Source: Myxococcaceae bacterium (lineage in GTDB: Bacteria > Myxococcota > Myxococcia > Myxococcales > Myxococcaceae). From it: a DNA stretch of 64,000 nucleotides. Under the pieces are notes generated by a model. The model saw only the letters and a program-made list of their open reading frames with translations, had not been told where the DNA came from and did no database searches. The position numbers and the translations under genes are program-made. The stretch lies in the NCBI GenBank assembly GCA_019686135.1, contig JADGHL010000002.1, positions 47,640 through 111,639 of the forward strand. Reading direction: 5' to 3'. Below, piece after piece: positions 1-8,923 of this stretch; the first letter of the stretch is position 1, and each line of letters begins with the position of its first letter.

Positions 1-805
1 CCGGGATGTGGTCGAGCTCCATTCCCTGACGGAAGCGGAGCAGCTTCCCCTGCCCGCCCGGCAGAATCAGCAGAACGCCGTGCTGTCCGCGGGAGATCGT
101 CGCAAGGCGTTCGCGCGCCGCATCCAGCCCGGCACGGGTCATGAGCGCGCCCTCGAGCTCGTAGATGCGGGCGTAGTCCCGGACCAGCGCGAGGAAGCGT
201 TCGGGCGTGAAGTTGTGCAGGCCTTTGAGCCCGCGGTGATACGGCGCCAGCTTCAGGCCGGGCTCGGAGAGCGGCACCACGGCGGCAAGGAACGTCCCGT
301 CCTCCGGGAGCGGACCGTGCGGCCGCACCGGGATCTCCTCCAGCACGGTTCGCAGTCTCCGCGTGAGCGCGCCGCCCGGCACGCGCCACATCCGCCATCG
401 CCACGGCCCGTTCTGTGCCTCCCACACGGCGATCCCCTCCGCGGCGATCTCCGCCAGGAGCGCGCGCAGGACGCCGTGATCATCCGCGGCGAGAACCGGC
501 ACGGGCTGAACGGGCGCGCGCGCAGGGCGGGCGGGCGCGCGTTCGAGCGCGTCGAGGCCCTCCTCGCCCGCGTGCATCGCGCCGACCAGGAGGTGGACTG
601 GCGGCCGGCGCGAGTACGGATCCGCGTCGCGGACCTCGACCACGTAGAGCGCCGGCGGCTCGGAGACGAGCTCGCCCGCATTCGCCCAGCGCTGCAACGT
701 GGCCCAGGGATCCGGCGCGTTCCGGAGCTCCGGCGCCTCGATCCGTTCCGCACCCTCCTCCGGCGACGGGAAGCGGAGAGCCCTGAAGGGAAGGACGTGC
801 GCCAT
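1..805 (-). CDS. DUF1015-like protein (C-terminus cut off by window edge)
   Basis: An open frame runs from an ATG at 805 to the left edge without a stop, giving 268 visible residues. The start MAHVLPFRALRF, followed by an ALYVVEV segment and a LAPYHRGL segment, resembles the DUF1015 family, whose members begin with a similar PFRALR signature and carry a later P(T/Y)HR motif. Members are usually about 400 residues, so roughly a third is missing here. Function in the family is unproven. It reads away from the collagen-like gene's stop at 896 with about 90 bp between, so it could be the last gene of the same minus-strand transcript. The family assignment is from memory of the motifs and is moderate. 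Confidence 0.5.
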   Translation of the reverse strand, partial: MAHVLPFRALRFPSPEEGAERIEAPELRNAPDPWATLQRWANAGELVSEPPALYVVEVRDADPYSRRPPVHLLVGAMHAGEEGLDALERAPARPARAPVQPVPVLAADDHGVLRALLAEIAAEGIAVWEAQNGPWRWRMWRVPGGALTRRLRTVLEEIPVRPHGPLPEDGTFLAAVVPLSEPGLKLAPYHRGLKGLHNFTPERFLALVRDYARIYELEGALMTRAGLDAARERLATISRGQHGVLLILPGGQGKLLRFRQGMELDHIP

Positions 806-895
806 CGACGCCAAAGATGGCAACGCCGCGCCCCTTCCGCCCGCCTGGCCGCTTCGGCAAGGCCGGTGGTGGGGCCACCGGCCGGCCGGGCGGCG

Positions 896-2725
896 TCAGA
901 GCTTGAGGAACACCACGTCCAGCTCGGGTTGAAGCACCGTGGTGTTGTCTCCGCCGATCGACGCGCTCGAGCCGCCGGTGACCTTCGCCTGCACCGAGAT
1001 CGTGTGGACGCCAGGCGAAAGCGTCAGCACCGACTGCATGCTCCAGTAGGCGAACGCGCCAGAGATTGCGCTGGTGTTGCTCGCGATGAGGCGCTGGTAC
1101 GCGCCGTTGGCCGGCGTCGCCCCGTCCACGAAGAACGCCACGTCCACCGTGGAGTAGCCCGAGGTGCCGGTGCCGTTGGTCTGGATCCCGCCGTAGGTGG
1201 TCAGCAGCACCACGCTGTTCGTGGGGACATTCACGTTCGTCACGAGCCCGGGGACCGTGGTGAAGCTCGAACCGGCCGAGAGCGTCAGAGTCGAGGTGCC
1301 GTAGACCGCGATTGCATCCTGACCGGTGGTCCCCGCCGGGCCGGTCGGCCCCGTTGCGCCGGTCGCTCCCTTCGGTCCCGTCGGCCCCATCGGGCCGGCG
1401 ACGCCCGTGGGACCGGTGGGGCCGGTGGCGCCCGTCGCACCCTTCGGGCCGGTCGGACCCATGGGACCGAGCGCGCCGGTTGGACCCATCGGACCCATGG
1501 GGCCAATCGCTCCGGTCGGGCCAGTCGGACCCGTGGGCCCGATGGGGCCAATCGCTCCCGTCGGACCAGTAGGACCCGTCGGACCCATGGGGCCGATCGC
1601 TCCAGTCGGGCCCGTCGGACCAACGGGGCCGATGGGACCCGTCGCTCCAGTCGGGCCCGTCGGACCAACGGGGCCGATGGGACCCGTCGCGCCACTCGGG
1701 CCCGTCGGACCAACGGGGCCGATGGGACCCGTCGCTCCAGTCGGGCCCGTCGGACCAACGGGGCCGACGGGGCCGATCGCTCCGGTCGGGCCGGTCGGAC
1801 CAACGGGGCCCATGGGACCCATCGCTCCGGTCGGGCCGGTCGGACCTGTGGGCCCGATCGGACCGATCGCTCCAGTCGGGCCCGTCGGCCCCATCGGACC
1901 CATCGCGCCGGTAGCGCCAGTCGAACCGGTCGGCCCCATCGGACCGATTGCTCCCGTCGGACCCGTCGGGCCCATCGCGCCGGTTGCACCTGTCGGACCG
2001 GTCGCGCCGGGGGCGCCGTTGCAGGCGAACAACTGCTGCCCGCCGACCGTGAACTGAACGCCTCCGAACGGACAGGTCGGATCCCCGGCAGAGAGCGCGA
2101 GCGCGGTCACCGACTCACCGTCGGCGCCCGGCGCGCCGTTGCAGGCGAATGTGGTCTTCCCGCCGACGGTGAAGCGCACGCCGCCAAACGGACACTCGGC
2201 ATCGCCCACGGGCACCGCTTCGGAGACGACCGACTCGCCGGCCGGGCCGACCAGGCCCGTCGGTGGACCGACCCAGTTGCCCTGTTCGTCAATCACGGTC
2301 GTGCCGTTCACCGTCACCGAGGTGGGGTGGATGTCGCCGCGCACGTCCTCCGCGACCAGCGCGTAGGGCACGCTGACGAGCTCCTCGCGCGGGGTCATCT
2401 CGGGATCGTCCTGCACGGTGAAGCCGAGGAACACCGGCAGCCCGTCGAACAGCCCGGGGTCGATGGGCTGGGTGCGCCCCAGCACGACGGCGAAGTAGCC
2501 GTCCTGCAACGGCACATCGAGCGCCTCCATCCAGAACGGATCGCCGCCCTCCGGCTGGGTGTAGAGCGCGAAGCGGATCTTCACCGTGCCGGTGATCGGA
2601 CGGCCCGCGACGTCGAGCAGCCGCCCCTGCTGCGCAAGGAAGTGGGGCGCATCCGCATGGGCGATGCGGGGCGCCGCCCACGCCAGCACCGCGAGCACCG
2701 GCAACACGACGCGAAGCACCTTCAT
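896..2725 (-). CDS. Collagen-like Gly-X-Y repeat surface protein
   Basis: 609 residues. A signal peptide ([19 protein letters not shown], cleavage near AHA) points to export. Residues ~25-140 form a beta-rich domain containing VPYALVA. Two repeated modules follow, with the pattern [19 protein letters not shown], resembling DUF7151 repeats. About 75 Gly-X-Y triplets (residues ~236-467, mostly [15 protein letters not shown]) come next, and a ~140-residue C-terminal beta-sandwich-like domain ends in FLKL, as in C1q-type heads of bacterial collagens. The likely role is a trimeric fibrous surface or outer-membrane protein. The start ATG overlaps the stop of the upstream lipoprotein gene (ATGA), so the two are co-translated. 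The repeat DNA contains near-perfect 45-bp units. Confidence 0.85.
   Translation of the reverse strand: MKVLRVVLPVLAVLAWAAPRIAHADAPHFLAQQGRLLDVAGRPITGTVKIRFALYTQPEGGDPFWMEALDVPLQDGYFAVVLGRTQPIDPGLFDGLPVFLGFTVQDDPEMTPREELVSVPYALVAEDVRGDIHPTSVTVNGTTVIDEQGNWVGPPTGLVGPAGESVVSEAVPVGDAECPFGGVRFTVGGKTTFACNGAPGADGESVTALALSAGDPTCPFGGVQFTVGGQQLFACNGAPGATGPTGATGAMGPTGPTGAIGPMGPTGSTGATGAMGPMGPTGPTGAIGPIGPTGPTGPTGAMGPMGPVGPTGPTGAIGPVGPVGPTGPTGATGPIGPVGPTGPSGATGPIGPVGPTGPTGATGPIGPVGPTGPTGAIGPMGPTGPTGPTGAIGPIGPTGPTGPTGAIGPMGPMGPTGALGPMGPTGPKGATGATGPTGPTGVAGPMGPTGPKGATGATGPTGPAGTTGQDAIAVYGTSTLTLSAGSSFTTVPGLVTNVNVPTNSVVLLTTYGGIQTNGTGTSGYSTVDVAFFVDGATPANGAYQRLIASNTSAISGAFAYWSMQSVLTLSPGVHTISVQAKVTGGSSASIGGDNTTVLQPELDVVFLKL
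1641..1775. repeat. 45-bp tandem repeat inside the collagen-like gene
   Basis: Three nearly identical 45-bp units begin at 1641, 1686 and 1731. They differ by only a few bases (the middle unit has gcgccac where the others have gctccag). Each encodes 15 residues of Gly-X-Y sequence. The near identity at synonymous positions indicates recent slippage or unequal exchange, so copy number may vary between strains. Confidence 0.85.
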
Positions 2726-3003
2726 GGCGTCCCTCCCGCGCTGGACTCCGTGGTGGATTGCGTGCCCGCGACGATGCCGCTGCGGACGCTGAAGGAACCG
2801 GACTTCGGCGTTCCGCCCGCGGGAGTGGTGGTGGTGATCAACCGGAAGTTCGGGCTGGTGGCCTGCACCGCGCCAGCGACGTTCGCGCTGGCACGGACCG
2901 GGTCCGCCACGCCCTCTTCCACCGAGCGGATCTTCCCGCCGCACTGGCAACCGCTCCAGGCGAGCAGGAGTCCGAAGAGCCCCAGGCACTGCGCACGACG
3001 CAT
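2722..3003 (-). CDS. Small putative lipoprotein, unknown function
   Basis: 93 residues starting at ATG 3003 ([19 protein letters not shown]). The hydrophobic stretch ending in SGC-QC looks like a lipoprotein signal, although the residue three before the Cys is Trp, which is unusual. The mature part is Ser/Thr/Gly-rich with no recognisable domain. The gene lies directly upstream of the collagen-like gene and ends in ATGA, overlapping its start. The pair is therefore probably an operon, with the lipoprotein as a possible anchor or partner of the collagen-like fibre (inference). An upstream in-frame ATG at 3042 is possible but would bury the signal peptide. Confidence 0.65.
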   Translation of the reverse strand: MRRAQCLGLFGLLLAWSGCQCGGKIRSVEEGVADPVRASANVAGAVQATSPNFRLITTTTPAGGTPKSGSFSVRSGIVAGTQSTTESSAGGTP

Positions 3004-3084
3004 TCGCCGCGACCCCCTGTTGCCGCAATGTCCAAGGGCCATCCTAGGCGAAGTGCCGGTGCGCCGCGAAACCGCGGCGTCCGG

Positions 3085-4065
3085 TTACCACCAGACGGTG
3101 CGGTACGGGCGGTCGAGCTCCTTGCTTCGGTAGAAGTATTGGGCGGACTGACCCACGGCACGGTCCTCGGGGCGCTCCGCGGACTCCTCCCACAACAGGC
3201 TCACCGCGGTGATGGCGCCCGCCGACGAGAGCGCGGCCAGCACATACGGGGTCGCCAGATCGAACCGGAGCCCGACCACCAGCGACGAGACGATGAACAC
3301 CGCCCCGCCCACGCCGAGCCCGAAGAGATCGGCCCGGAGGATCTGCGCGGAGGACGGGTTGTACTTCGCGGAGGCGATCGCCATCGCCACGCCGCCTATG
3401 CCGGCGGAGATGAAGAGCGCGTCGGTCGCGCCCCGGGCGGTCAGCTTCGTCCCGCTGCCTCCGACCATCCCGAGAATGAGCGCGGAATAGACCAGGCCCC
3501 ACAACCCGCCCGAGGCGATGAGGAGGCCCTTGCTCACCGGCATGTCGCCGCCCGCAAGCACCGCGGTGAGCCACGCGCCCGCCTCCACGCCGAGGAACGC
3601 GGTCCACGCGAGCGCCTCGGCATTTTCGGTGAACTGGTTGGTGAAGCCGGTGGTGAGCATGCCCGCGAGGACCGAGTTGACGATCCCGTAGGTCGCCATG
3701 GGCGTGCCAATCCAGTGGTTGAACTGCCACCACGCGCTGACGCCGAAGCCCAATCCCGCGCCGATCAGCGTGCCGGCCAGCATCCGCTCGCGGTTGCCGA
3801 GGTCGGTGTTGAACCCGGTGGAGATGCCCTGGGTGGCCAGGCCCGCAGCGGCGCCCATGATCGTGTGGTGCAGCACGAAGGTCAGGCTGCCCGGCCCGGA
3901 GAGGAACGCGCCCTCGCGCACGTGTCCCTCCAGAAGCGCCGGGTTCGGAGGCGGTTCGGGCGGGGCGAACGGATCCGCCGCAGGTTCCTGCGCCAGGGCA
4001 GCGGTGGAGAGAATGAGCGCACAGAGGATGGAGAACGGAATCGACCAGCGCGACGAACGCACCAA
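3085..4065 (-). CDS. Polytopic membrane protein with signal peptide, unknown function
   Basis: 326 residues. An N-terminal hydrophobic signal ends near STAALA-QE, and a Pro-rich segment (PFAPPEPPPNPALLEG) follows. The remainder consists of Gly/Ala-rich hydrophobic stretches, probably seven or eight membrane-spanning or barrel-embedded segments. No motif that I recognise. The C-terminus is hydrophilic with aromatic residues (YRTVWW). It lies between serA and the collagen operon on the same strand, about 50 bp downstream of serA, so co-transcription with serA is possible. Confidence 0.6.
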   Translation of the reverse strand: MVRSSRWSIPFSILCALILSTAALAQEPAADPFAPPEPPPNPALLEGHVREGAFLSGPGSLTFVLHHTIMGAAAGLATQGISTGFNTDLGNRERMLAGTLIGAGLGFGVSAWWQFNHWIGTPMATYGIVNSVLAGMLTTGFTNQFTENAEALAWTAFLGVEAGAWLTAVLAGGDMPVSKGLLIASGGLWGLVYSALILGMVGGSGTKLTARGATDALFISAGIGGVAMAIASAKYNPSSAQILRADLFGLGVGGAVFIVSSLVVGLRFDLATPYVLAALSSAGAITAVSLLWEESAERPEDRAVGQSAQYFYRSKELDRPYRTVWW

Positions 4066-4116
4066 GCAGCTCCTTCTTCGGCCCGAGTCGGCGGAAAACG
4101 CCGGGTTGTGAACAGT

Positions 4117-5322
4117 CTACGCGCGAAGTTCGACGAGGTCCGCGAAGATCACTTCATCGGTCCTCGCGCGGATGGACTCGAGCACCGACGGCGCCGGCGG
4201 GCTGTCCAACTGGATCTTGCAACAGGCCGCTGCGGCGCCCTCGAAGACGGTGTTCTCGATCTCCTGCGCGTTGATCCCCGCCTGGCGGATCGCATCGAGC
4301 ACGTTCGCCAGCACGCCCACGCGGTCGTGGTGCCGGACGATCAACTGGAACCGCGCCGGCGTCTTCTGCGCGATGTTCACGCAGTTGGGCACCTCGCCGC
4401 GGTTGAGGAACGAGTCGACGATCCGCACCGTCTCCTCGGCGATCGCGTCCTGGGCCTGATCCGTCGACGCGCCGATGTGGTGCGTCCCGTACACGTTGGG
4501 CAGCTGCGCCAACGCGCTATGGAACTCCGCCTCGCCGCCCTTCGGTTCGTCCGCCCACACGTCCTGCGCGACGCGCAGCCGGCCGCTCTGCGCCTCCTCG
4601 AAAAGTGCCTGCTGATCGACGACGTCCGCGCGGGAGGTGTTCACGAAGAGGGCGCCGTCGGGCATCGCCGCCAGCACTTGCCGGGAGATGAGCCCTTTGC
4701 TCTGCGGGTTGGCGGGGACGTGGACGGTGAGCACATCCGCCTCCCGCGCCGCCGCCAGCGGGCTGTCCGCGAGCTCGAACCCGAGCGCCTTCGCCCGCGC
4801 GGGAGTGAGCGACCGCGAGTGCGCCAAAACCCGCATCCCGAACGCCAACGCCCGCGCGCCCACCGCCGCGCCGATGGCGCCCACGCCGATGAGCCCGAGC
4901 GTGCGGCCGTGCAGCCCGCGCGCCTTCGAGAACTCCTTCTTGCGCCACCGTCCCTCGCGCAGCGCGGTGACGTTGTCCACGAGGCGCCGGTCCATCGCGA
5001 GGATCAACCCGAAGGTGAGCTCGGCCACCGCGATCGCGTTCTGGCCCGGGCAATTGGCCACGTAGACCCCGCGCTCGCTCGCCGCCTTGACGTCGATGGT
5101 GTTCACCCCGGCGCCCGCGCGGATCACCAGCGAGAGCGCGTGGGCGCGCTCGAACACCGCCGCCTTCACCTCGGTGCTGCGGACCACGAGGATCGACACG
5201 TCCTTCGCCGCCTCGGGGAGGTCGTCCGCCTTCAGCTCCGGCCGGAACTCGACGGTCAGACCCAGCGCCCGCAAAGCCTCGAGGTGTTTCCGTGAAAACT
5301 CGTCCGCAACCAGGATGCGCAT
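4117..5322 (-). CDS. serA: D-3-phosphoglycerate dehydrogenase (2-hydroxyacid dehydrogenase with ACT domain)
   Basis: 401 residues. Catalyses NAD-dependent oxidation of 3-phosphoglycerate, the first step of serine synthesis, in the cytoplasm. The Rossmann core has the dinucleotide motif GVGAIGA (~residue 145). The catalytic set of D-isomer dehydrogenases is visible: Arg in NTSRADVV, the acidic residue in DVWADEP, and His in GTHHIGAST. The C-terminal ~80 residues (RFQLIVRHHDRVGVLANVLD onward) form an ACT domain, the usual serine-feedback site. The length fits the compact SerA class without the intervening substrate-binding domain. It is divergently transcribed from the hexapeptide protein across ~54 bp. 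Confidence 0.9.
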   Translation of the reverse strand: MRILVADEFSRKHLEALRALGLTVEFRPELKADDLPEAAKDVSILVVRSTEVKAAVFERAHALSLVIRAGAGVNTIDVKAASERGVYVANCPGQNAIAVAELTFGLILAMDRRLVDNVTALREGRWRKKEFSKARGLHGRTLGLIGVGAIGAAVGARALAFGMRVLAHSRSLTPARAKALGFELADSPLAAAREADVLTVHVPANPQSKGLISRQVLAAMPDGALFVNTSRADVVDQQALFEEAQSGRLRVAQDVWADEPKGGEAEFHSALAQLPNVYGTHHIGASTDQAQDAIAEETVRIVDSFLNRGEVPNCVNIAQKTPARFQLIVRHHDRVGVLANVLDAIRQAGINAQEIENTVFEGAAAACCKIQLDSPPAPSVLESIRARTDEVIFADLVELRA

Positions 5323-5376
5323 CCGCCCCTCCGTTGATAAGAGCCGCGCGCGATCAACCTACCCTGCCGGTGCCCG

Positions 5377-5886
5377 ATGCCCATCGAATCTTTCGAAGCC
5401 CACACCCCGCGCATCCACCCCGACGCCTTCGTCCACGAAGGGGCGTGGGTGATCGGCGACGTGGAGGTCGCCGAAGAGGCCACGCTGTGGCCCGGCGTCG
5501 TCCTCCGCGGTGACCAGGGGCCCATCCGGATCGGCGCGCGCACCAGCATCCAGGACGGCACCGTCGGCCACGCCACCCTGGGCGAGAGCGAGACCCACGT
5601 GGGCGAGGAGGTCACCGTCGGCCACCGCGTGACGCTCCACGGCTGCCGCGTGGGGCCGCGGTGCCTCGTGGGCATGGGCAGCATCCTCCTCGACAACGTG
5701 GAGCTGGGAGAGTGGTGCTTCGTGGGCGCCGGCACCCTGCTCACGCCGGGGAAGAAGTTCGAGCCCCGGTCCTTCATCCTCGGCTCGCCCGGGCGGCGGG
5801 TGCGCGAGGTGACCTCGAAGGAGATGGAGTGGATCGTCTTTTCGTGGAAAACGTACCAGGATCTCGGCCGTCGACACCGGCGCTGA
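5377..5886 (+). CDS. Gamma-class carbonic anhydrase family protein (left-handed beta-helix)
   Basis: 169 residues of hexapeptide repeats typical of the LbH/gamma-carbonic-anhydrase family. The three zinc-ligand histidines are present in the expected places: His65 (GTVGHA), His83 and His88 (VGHRVTLHG). The sequence continues with VGMGSILLDN and an SPGRRVRE turn, then a C-terminal helix (EMEWIVFSWKTYQDL). Active carbonic anhydrases and inactive metal-binding relatives share this signature, so activity is not certain. It is followed 25 bp later by the PHA-system gene, so the two probably form an operon. Confidence 0.85.
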   Translation: MPIESFEAHTPRIHPDAFVHEGAWVIGDVEVAEEATLWPGVVLRGDQGPIRIGARTSIQDGTVGHATLGESETHVGEEVTVGHRVTLHGCRVGPRCLVGMGSILLDNVELGEWCFVGAGTLLTPGKKFEPRSFILGSPGRRVREVTSKEMEWIVFSWKTYQDLGRRHRR

Positions 5887-5911
5887 AACTGCGCCAGAAG
5901 ACACAACCGCC

Positions 5912-6223
5912 ATGGGCATGATCAAATTCGAAGTCCCGCATCGGCTCGCCAGGGACGAGGCCGTCTCCCGCGCACGGAAGCTGCTCGACCACTGGGGCCG
6001 GAAGTACGGCATCGTCACGCAGTGGAACGGCGACACTGCGTCGCTGCACGGCAAGGTGATGGGCATCTCCCTCGAGGCGACGATGACCATCACGGACAAC
6101 GCCGTCACCGGCGAGGCCACCGATCCGGGCATCCTTTTGCGCGCGAAGGCGAAGAAGTACCTCGAGGAGAAGTTCAACCTCGCGCTGGATCCGAACCGTA
6201 AGCCCGAAGACCTGATGGCCTGA
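5912..6223 (+). CDS. Polyhydroxyalkanoic acid system family protein
   Basis: 103 residues matching the small PHA-granule-region family. Features are a start MGMIKFEVPHRL, a central amphipathic region (ARKLLDHWGRKYGI) and a C-terminal helix (AKKYLEEKFNLAL). Family members are annotated near PHA genes, but their biochemical role is unclear. No PHA synthase is visible in this window, so the name should not be read as function. The start could be ATG 5912 or 5918. It ends 10 bp from the convergent frzF stop, with a hairpin spanning both stops. Confidence 0.7.
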   Translation: MGMIKFEVPHRLARDEAVSRARKLLDHWGRKYGIVTQWNGDTASLHGKVMGISLEATMTITDNAVTGEATDPGILLRAKAKKYLEEKFNLALDPNRKPEDLMA

Positions 6224-6239
6224 CGGCCCGGCGTCAGGC
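6218..6239. terminator. Hairpin between convergent PHA-family gene and frzF
   Basis: GCCTGACG (6218-6225) pairs with CGTCAGGC (6232-6239) in a perfect 8-bp stem with a six-base loop, and covers both stop codons. It has no T tract on either side, so it may serve as a bidirectional 3' end structure rather than a classic intrinsic terminator. Confidence 0.45.
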
Positions 6240-7838
6240 TCCGTTCGCGACGGGCGCTTCCTCCAGCGCGGCCAGCGCGTAGCGGGCAGCCCGGGAGATC
6301 TGCTCGGGCGCGTCGGGAAGGTCCGGGTAGAAGCCCGCCAGCGGCCGCTGCGGGAAGCGCAGCTGGGCGATCGCGTTGCGGTACGAACGCCGCGCGCTCT
6401 CGTGTTCCCCGAGCCGCTCGGAGACCTGCGCGGCGAGGTAGTGCGCGAGCGCCAGCGTCGGCTCGAGGAAAAGTGCCTTGGCCAGCTCCGATTTGGCCAG
6501 CTCGTTCCGGCCCACCTGCATCGCGGCCATCGCGCCGTAGACGCGCGCCTCCACGCACAGGGGTTCGCGGGCGGAGACGTCGGCGAACACCTTCGCCGCC
6601 TCCTCCGCGCGGCCCATCACCGAGTACACGTTGCCCAGCGTGAGGTGGCAGGCGATGTCGTCCGGCTCCGACGCACAGAGCGCCTGCAGATCCTCCACCG
6701 CGCCTTCGAACTCGCCCAGGGCCACCCGCCGCGCCGCCTCCGCGAGCCGTTCCGCGGGCGCGCGCAGGGCCGGCTTGCGGTCGGGAGCCGGCGGCAGTGT
6801 GACGGACTCCGTCTGCGCCGGCACCACCACCCGGAACTCGCCGGTGATGGTGGGCGCCGGCGCGGCGCCCCCGGGTGCCCGGGCCGGAACGACGACGGGG
6901 AACTCGCCGCTGTGCCGTGGCCCGGGAGCCGGCGGCTGCGTGACGGTGATCGGCCGCGGGGGCGGCTCGTCCATCCGCTCGATGGGCCGCGGCGCTCGCG
7001 GTGCGCCCTCCAGCCGTGGCCGGCGGTAGAGGAACGCCCCCTCCACCTCCACCATCTCGAAGCGGTCGTAGACCCGGAAGAGCGACTCCGAGTAGCCGAG
7101 GATCAAAAACGCGCCCGGCCGCAGCGCCGCGTAGAAGCGGTCCATCAGGCCGCGAATCGTCGGCAGGTCGAAGTAGATGATGACGTTGCGGCAGAGGATG
7201 ACGTCGAAGGTCGCGTGCTGGACCTTGGCGAACACCGGCGCCGCCAGGTTGAGGCCGTCGAAGCGGACCCACTCGCGCAACGACGGCACGATCTCGTAGC
7301 CGTCTTCGGTGGGGGTGAAGTAGCGCTGCATCCGCTCGCGGCTGACCGGCGCCATCCGGCGGATCGGGTATCGGCCCAGCCGCGCGCTCTCGATCGCGGA
7401 CTGGTTCAGATCCGTCGCCCACAGGTCCACCTCCTCCCGGGAGGCGCCCATATCCGAGAGCAGCATCGCGATGCTGTAGGGCTCCTCCCCGGTGGCGCAG
7501 CCGGCGGACCAGATCGACACCTTGCGGCCCTCGCGGCGGGCCCGCTTCAGCGCTTCGGGCAGCACCCGCGCCTCCAGCGCCTTGAACTGGCGCGGGTCGC
7601 GGAAGAACTCGGTGTGCGTCACCGTCACCAGCGGCAACAGCGCGCGCAGCTCGTGCTCGCCCTGGCGGTCGCGGAGCCTTCGGACGTAGTCGTCCGCGTC
7701 GGCGATCCCCAGCGCGGGCATCCGCTCCTTGAGGGCCAGGCGCAGGCCCGCAAAGCCGTCCGGCGACACGCGCAGCCCCGCCCGCTCGAGGAGGAGCGCG
7801 GCCAGCTGTTCCAGTGCCGGCTTGCCGATGGTCAGCAT
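6234..7838 (-). CDS. frzF: FrzF-like chemoreceptor methyltransferase (CheR + TPR)
   Basis: 534 residues from ATG 7838. The N-terminal CheR helical domain (to ~80) leads to the SAM-binding fold with [12 protein letters not shown] and the CheR signature [11 protein letters not shown]. After ~280 a Pro-rich linker precedes a TPR region ([36 protein letters not shown]). It methylates glutamates of the FrzCD receptor. The CheR-plus-TPR form and its last position in the operon match M. xanthus FrzF. The ATG sits inside the 3' end of frzG (ATGCTGA, 7-bp overlap), so the two are translationally coupled. Confidence 0.9.
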   Translation of the reverse strand: MLTIGKPALEQLAALLLERAGLRVSPDGFAGLRLALKERMPALGIADADDYVRRLRDRQGEHELRALLPLVTVTHTEFFRDPRQFKALEARVLPEALKRARREGRKVSIWSAGCATGEEPYSIAMLLSDMGASREEVDLWATDLNQSAIESARLGRYPIRRMAPVSRERMQRYFTPTEDGYEIVPSLREWVRFDGLNLAAPVFAKVQHATFDVILCRNVIIYFDLPTIRGLMDRFYAALRPGAFLILGYSESLFRVYDRFEMVEVEGAFLYRRPRLEGAPRAPRPIERMDEPPPRPITVTQPPAPGPRHSGEFPVVVPARAPGGAAPAPTITGEFRVVVPAQTESVTLPPAPDRKPALRAPAERLAEAARRVALGEFEGAVEDLQALCASEPDDIACHLTLGNVYSVMGRAEEAAKVFADVSAREPLCVEARVYGAMAAMQVGRNELAKSELAKALFLEPTLALAHYLAAQVSERLGEHESARRSYRNAIAQLRFPQRPLAGFYPDLPDAPEQISRAARYALAALEEAPVANGA

Positions 7839-8830
7839 TCGACCACCCAGCGCATCAGCGCCATCGGAATCTTCTCCAGCGAGAGCACCTCCTGCGCGGC
7901 GCCCAGGAGCACCGCCTCCCGCGGCATCCCGTACACCACACAGCTCGCTTCGTCCTGCGCGATCGTCCGCCCGCCGCGGTCGCGGATCGCCCGCAGGCCG
8001 AGCGCGCCGTCCTTCCCCATCCCGGTGAGGATGACGCCGATGGCCCGCTTGCCGAAGGCGGTGGCCACCGAGTCCAGGAGCGCGTCGCACGAGGGCCGGA
8101 AGCCCTGGATCGGCGGGCCGGCGTCGAGCCGCACCCGGCCGGGGAAGTCCACCCGGAAGTGGACCCGGGACGGCGCCACGTAGATCTGTCCCGGCTCCAG
8201 GAACTCGCCGTCCTTCGCCTCCGCCACCCGGTGCCCGGTCTCCACCGCCAGCCAGTTGGCCAGCCCGCCGGTGAAGCCGTCGGAGATGTGCTGACAGATG
8301 CAGATCGGCGCCACCCGTTGAGCGGGCATCATCGCCAACAGCTGCGCCAGCGCCTTGGGGCCGCCCAGCGACGCGGCGATGGCGATGAGAGGGAACGGCG
8401 GCTCTCCCGGATCGGCGGGTTCGTGATCGTGCCCGCGGCGGCGGTTGCGCTTGCCCCGCACGTGCTGCACCACCCTCACCTGCGCCAACAGCACCAGCTT
8501 CTTCGCCAGCTCCGCCCAGAAGGCGTCGTTGGGCTGCGCCGGAAGCTCCGACATGTCCAGCGCGCCCAGGGCCAGCGCGCGGAACGGATCGGTCCCCGGC
8601 TGCTGCAGGACGAGGATCGGCGTGGGGCGCTCCGCCATCACCGCCTCGATGGCGTTGAACGCGGCGTCGCCCGCGCGCAGGTCGAGGACGATCACATCCG
8701 GCCGCGACTCCTGCACCACCTCGAGCATCCGCGCGCAGGTCGTCCCCGAGCCCACGGGCGTCAGCAACCCCGAAAGAAAGAGTGGCCGGGCCCGTGCCGG
8801 GAGTTGCCGGCGATCGTCGACGAGGAGCAC
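7832..8830 (-). CDS. frzG: FrzG-like chemoreceptor methylesterase (CheB) with degenerate receiver
   Basis: 332 residues. The C-terminal CheB domain carries the catalytic triad: Ser154 in IAASLGGP, His181 in ICQHISDG, and Asp274 in TGMGKDGA. It removes methyl groups from, or deamidates, the FrzCD receptor. The N-terminal ~115 residues look like a receiver, with an acidic pair (LLVDD) and an Asp at position 50 (VIVLDLR), but the conserved Thr/Ser and Lys of active receivers are missing. A GTG at 8830 is the only standard start after an in-frame TAG, so the receiver begins abruptly. The gene lies between frzE and frzF. Confidence 0.88.
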   Translation of the reverse strand: MLLVDDRRQLPARARPLFLSGLLTPVGSGTTCARMLEVVQESRPDVIVLDLRAGDAAFNAIEAVMAERPTPILVLQQPGTDPFRALALGALDMSELPAQPNDAFWAELAKKLVLLAQVRVVQHVRGKRNRRRGHDHEPADPGEPPFPLIAIAASLGGPKALAQLLAMMPAQRVAPICICQHISDGFTGGLANWLAVETGHRVAEAKDGEFLEPGQIYVAPSRVHFRVDFPGRVRLDAGPPIQGFRPSCDALLDSVATAFGKRAIGVILTGMGKDGALGLRAIRDRGGRTIAQDEASCVVYGMPREAVLLGAAQEVLSLEKIPMALMRWVVEC

Positions 8831-8923
8831 GCGAAACGGAGCTGTTCGACTGGGCGGCAGGGCTTCGTCCTTCTTGCGCTAGGAGCCGCAACGATACATG
8901 AGCGCCTCCGGCGCCGGCACGCG

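Noticed and set aside
1326..2057. Antisense GPVGP-rich frame in the collagen gene
   Set aside because: GGNCCN codon pairs read Gly-Pro on both strands; the minus-strand frame has the signal peptide and flanking domains.
8..3133. 1041-codon open frame on the plus strand
   Set aside because: Arg/Gly/Ala-rich antisense frame spanning several good minus-strand genes; a consequence of high-GC codon bias.
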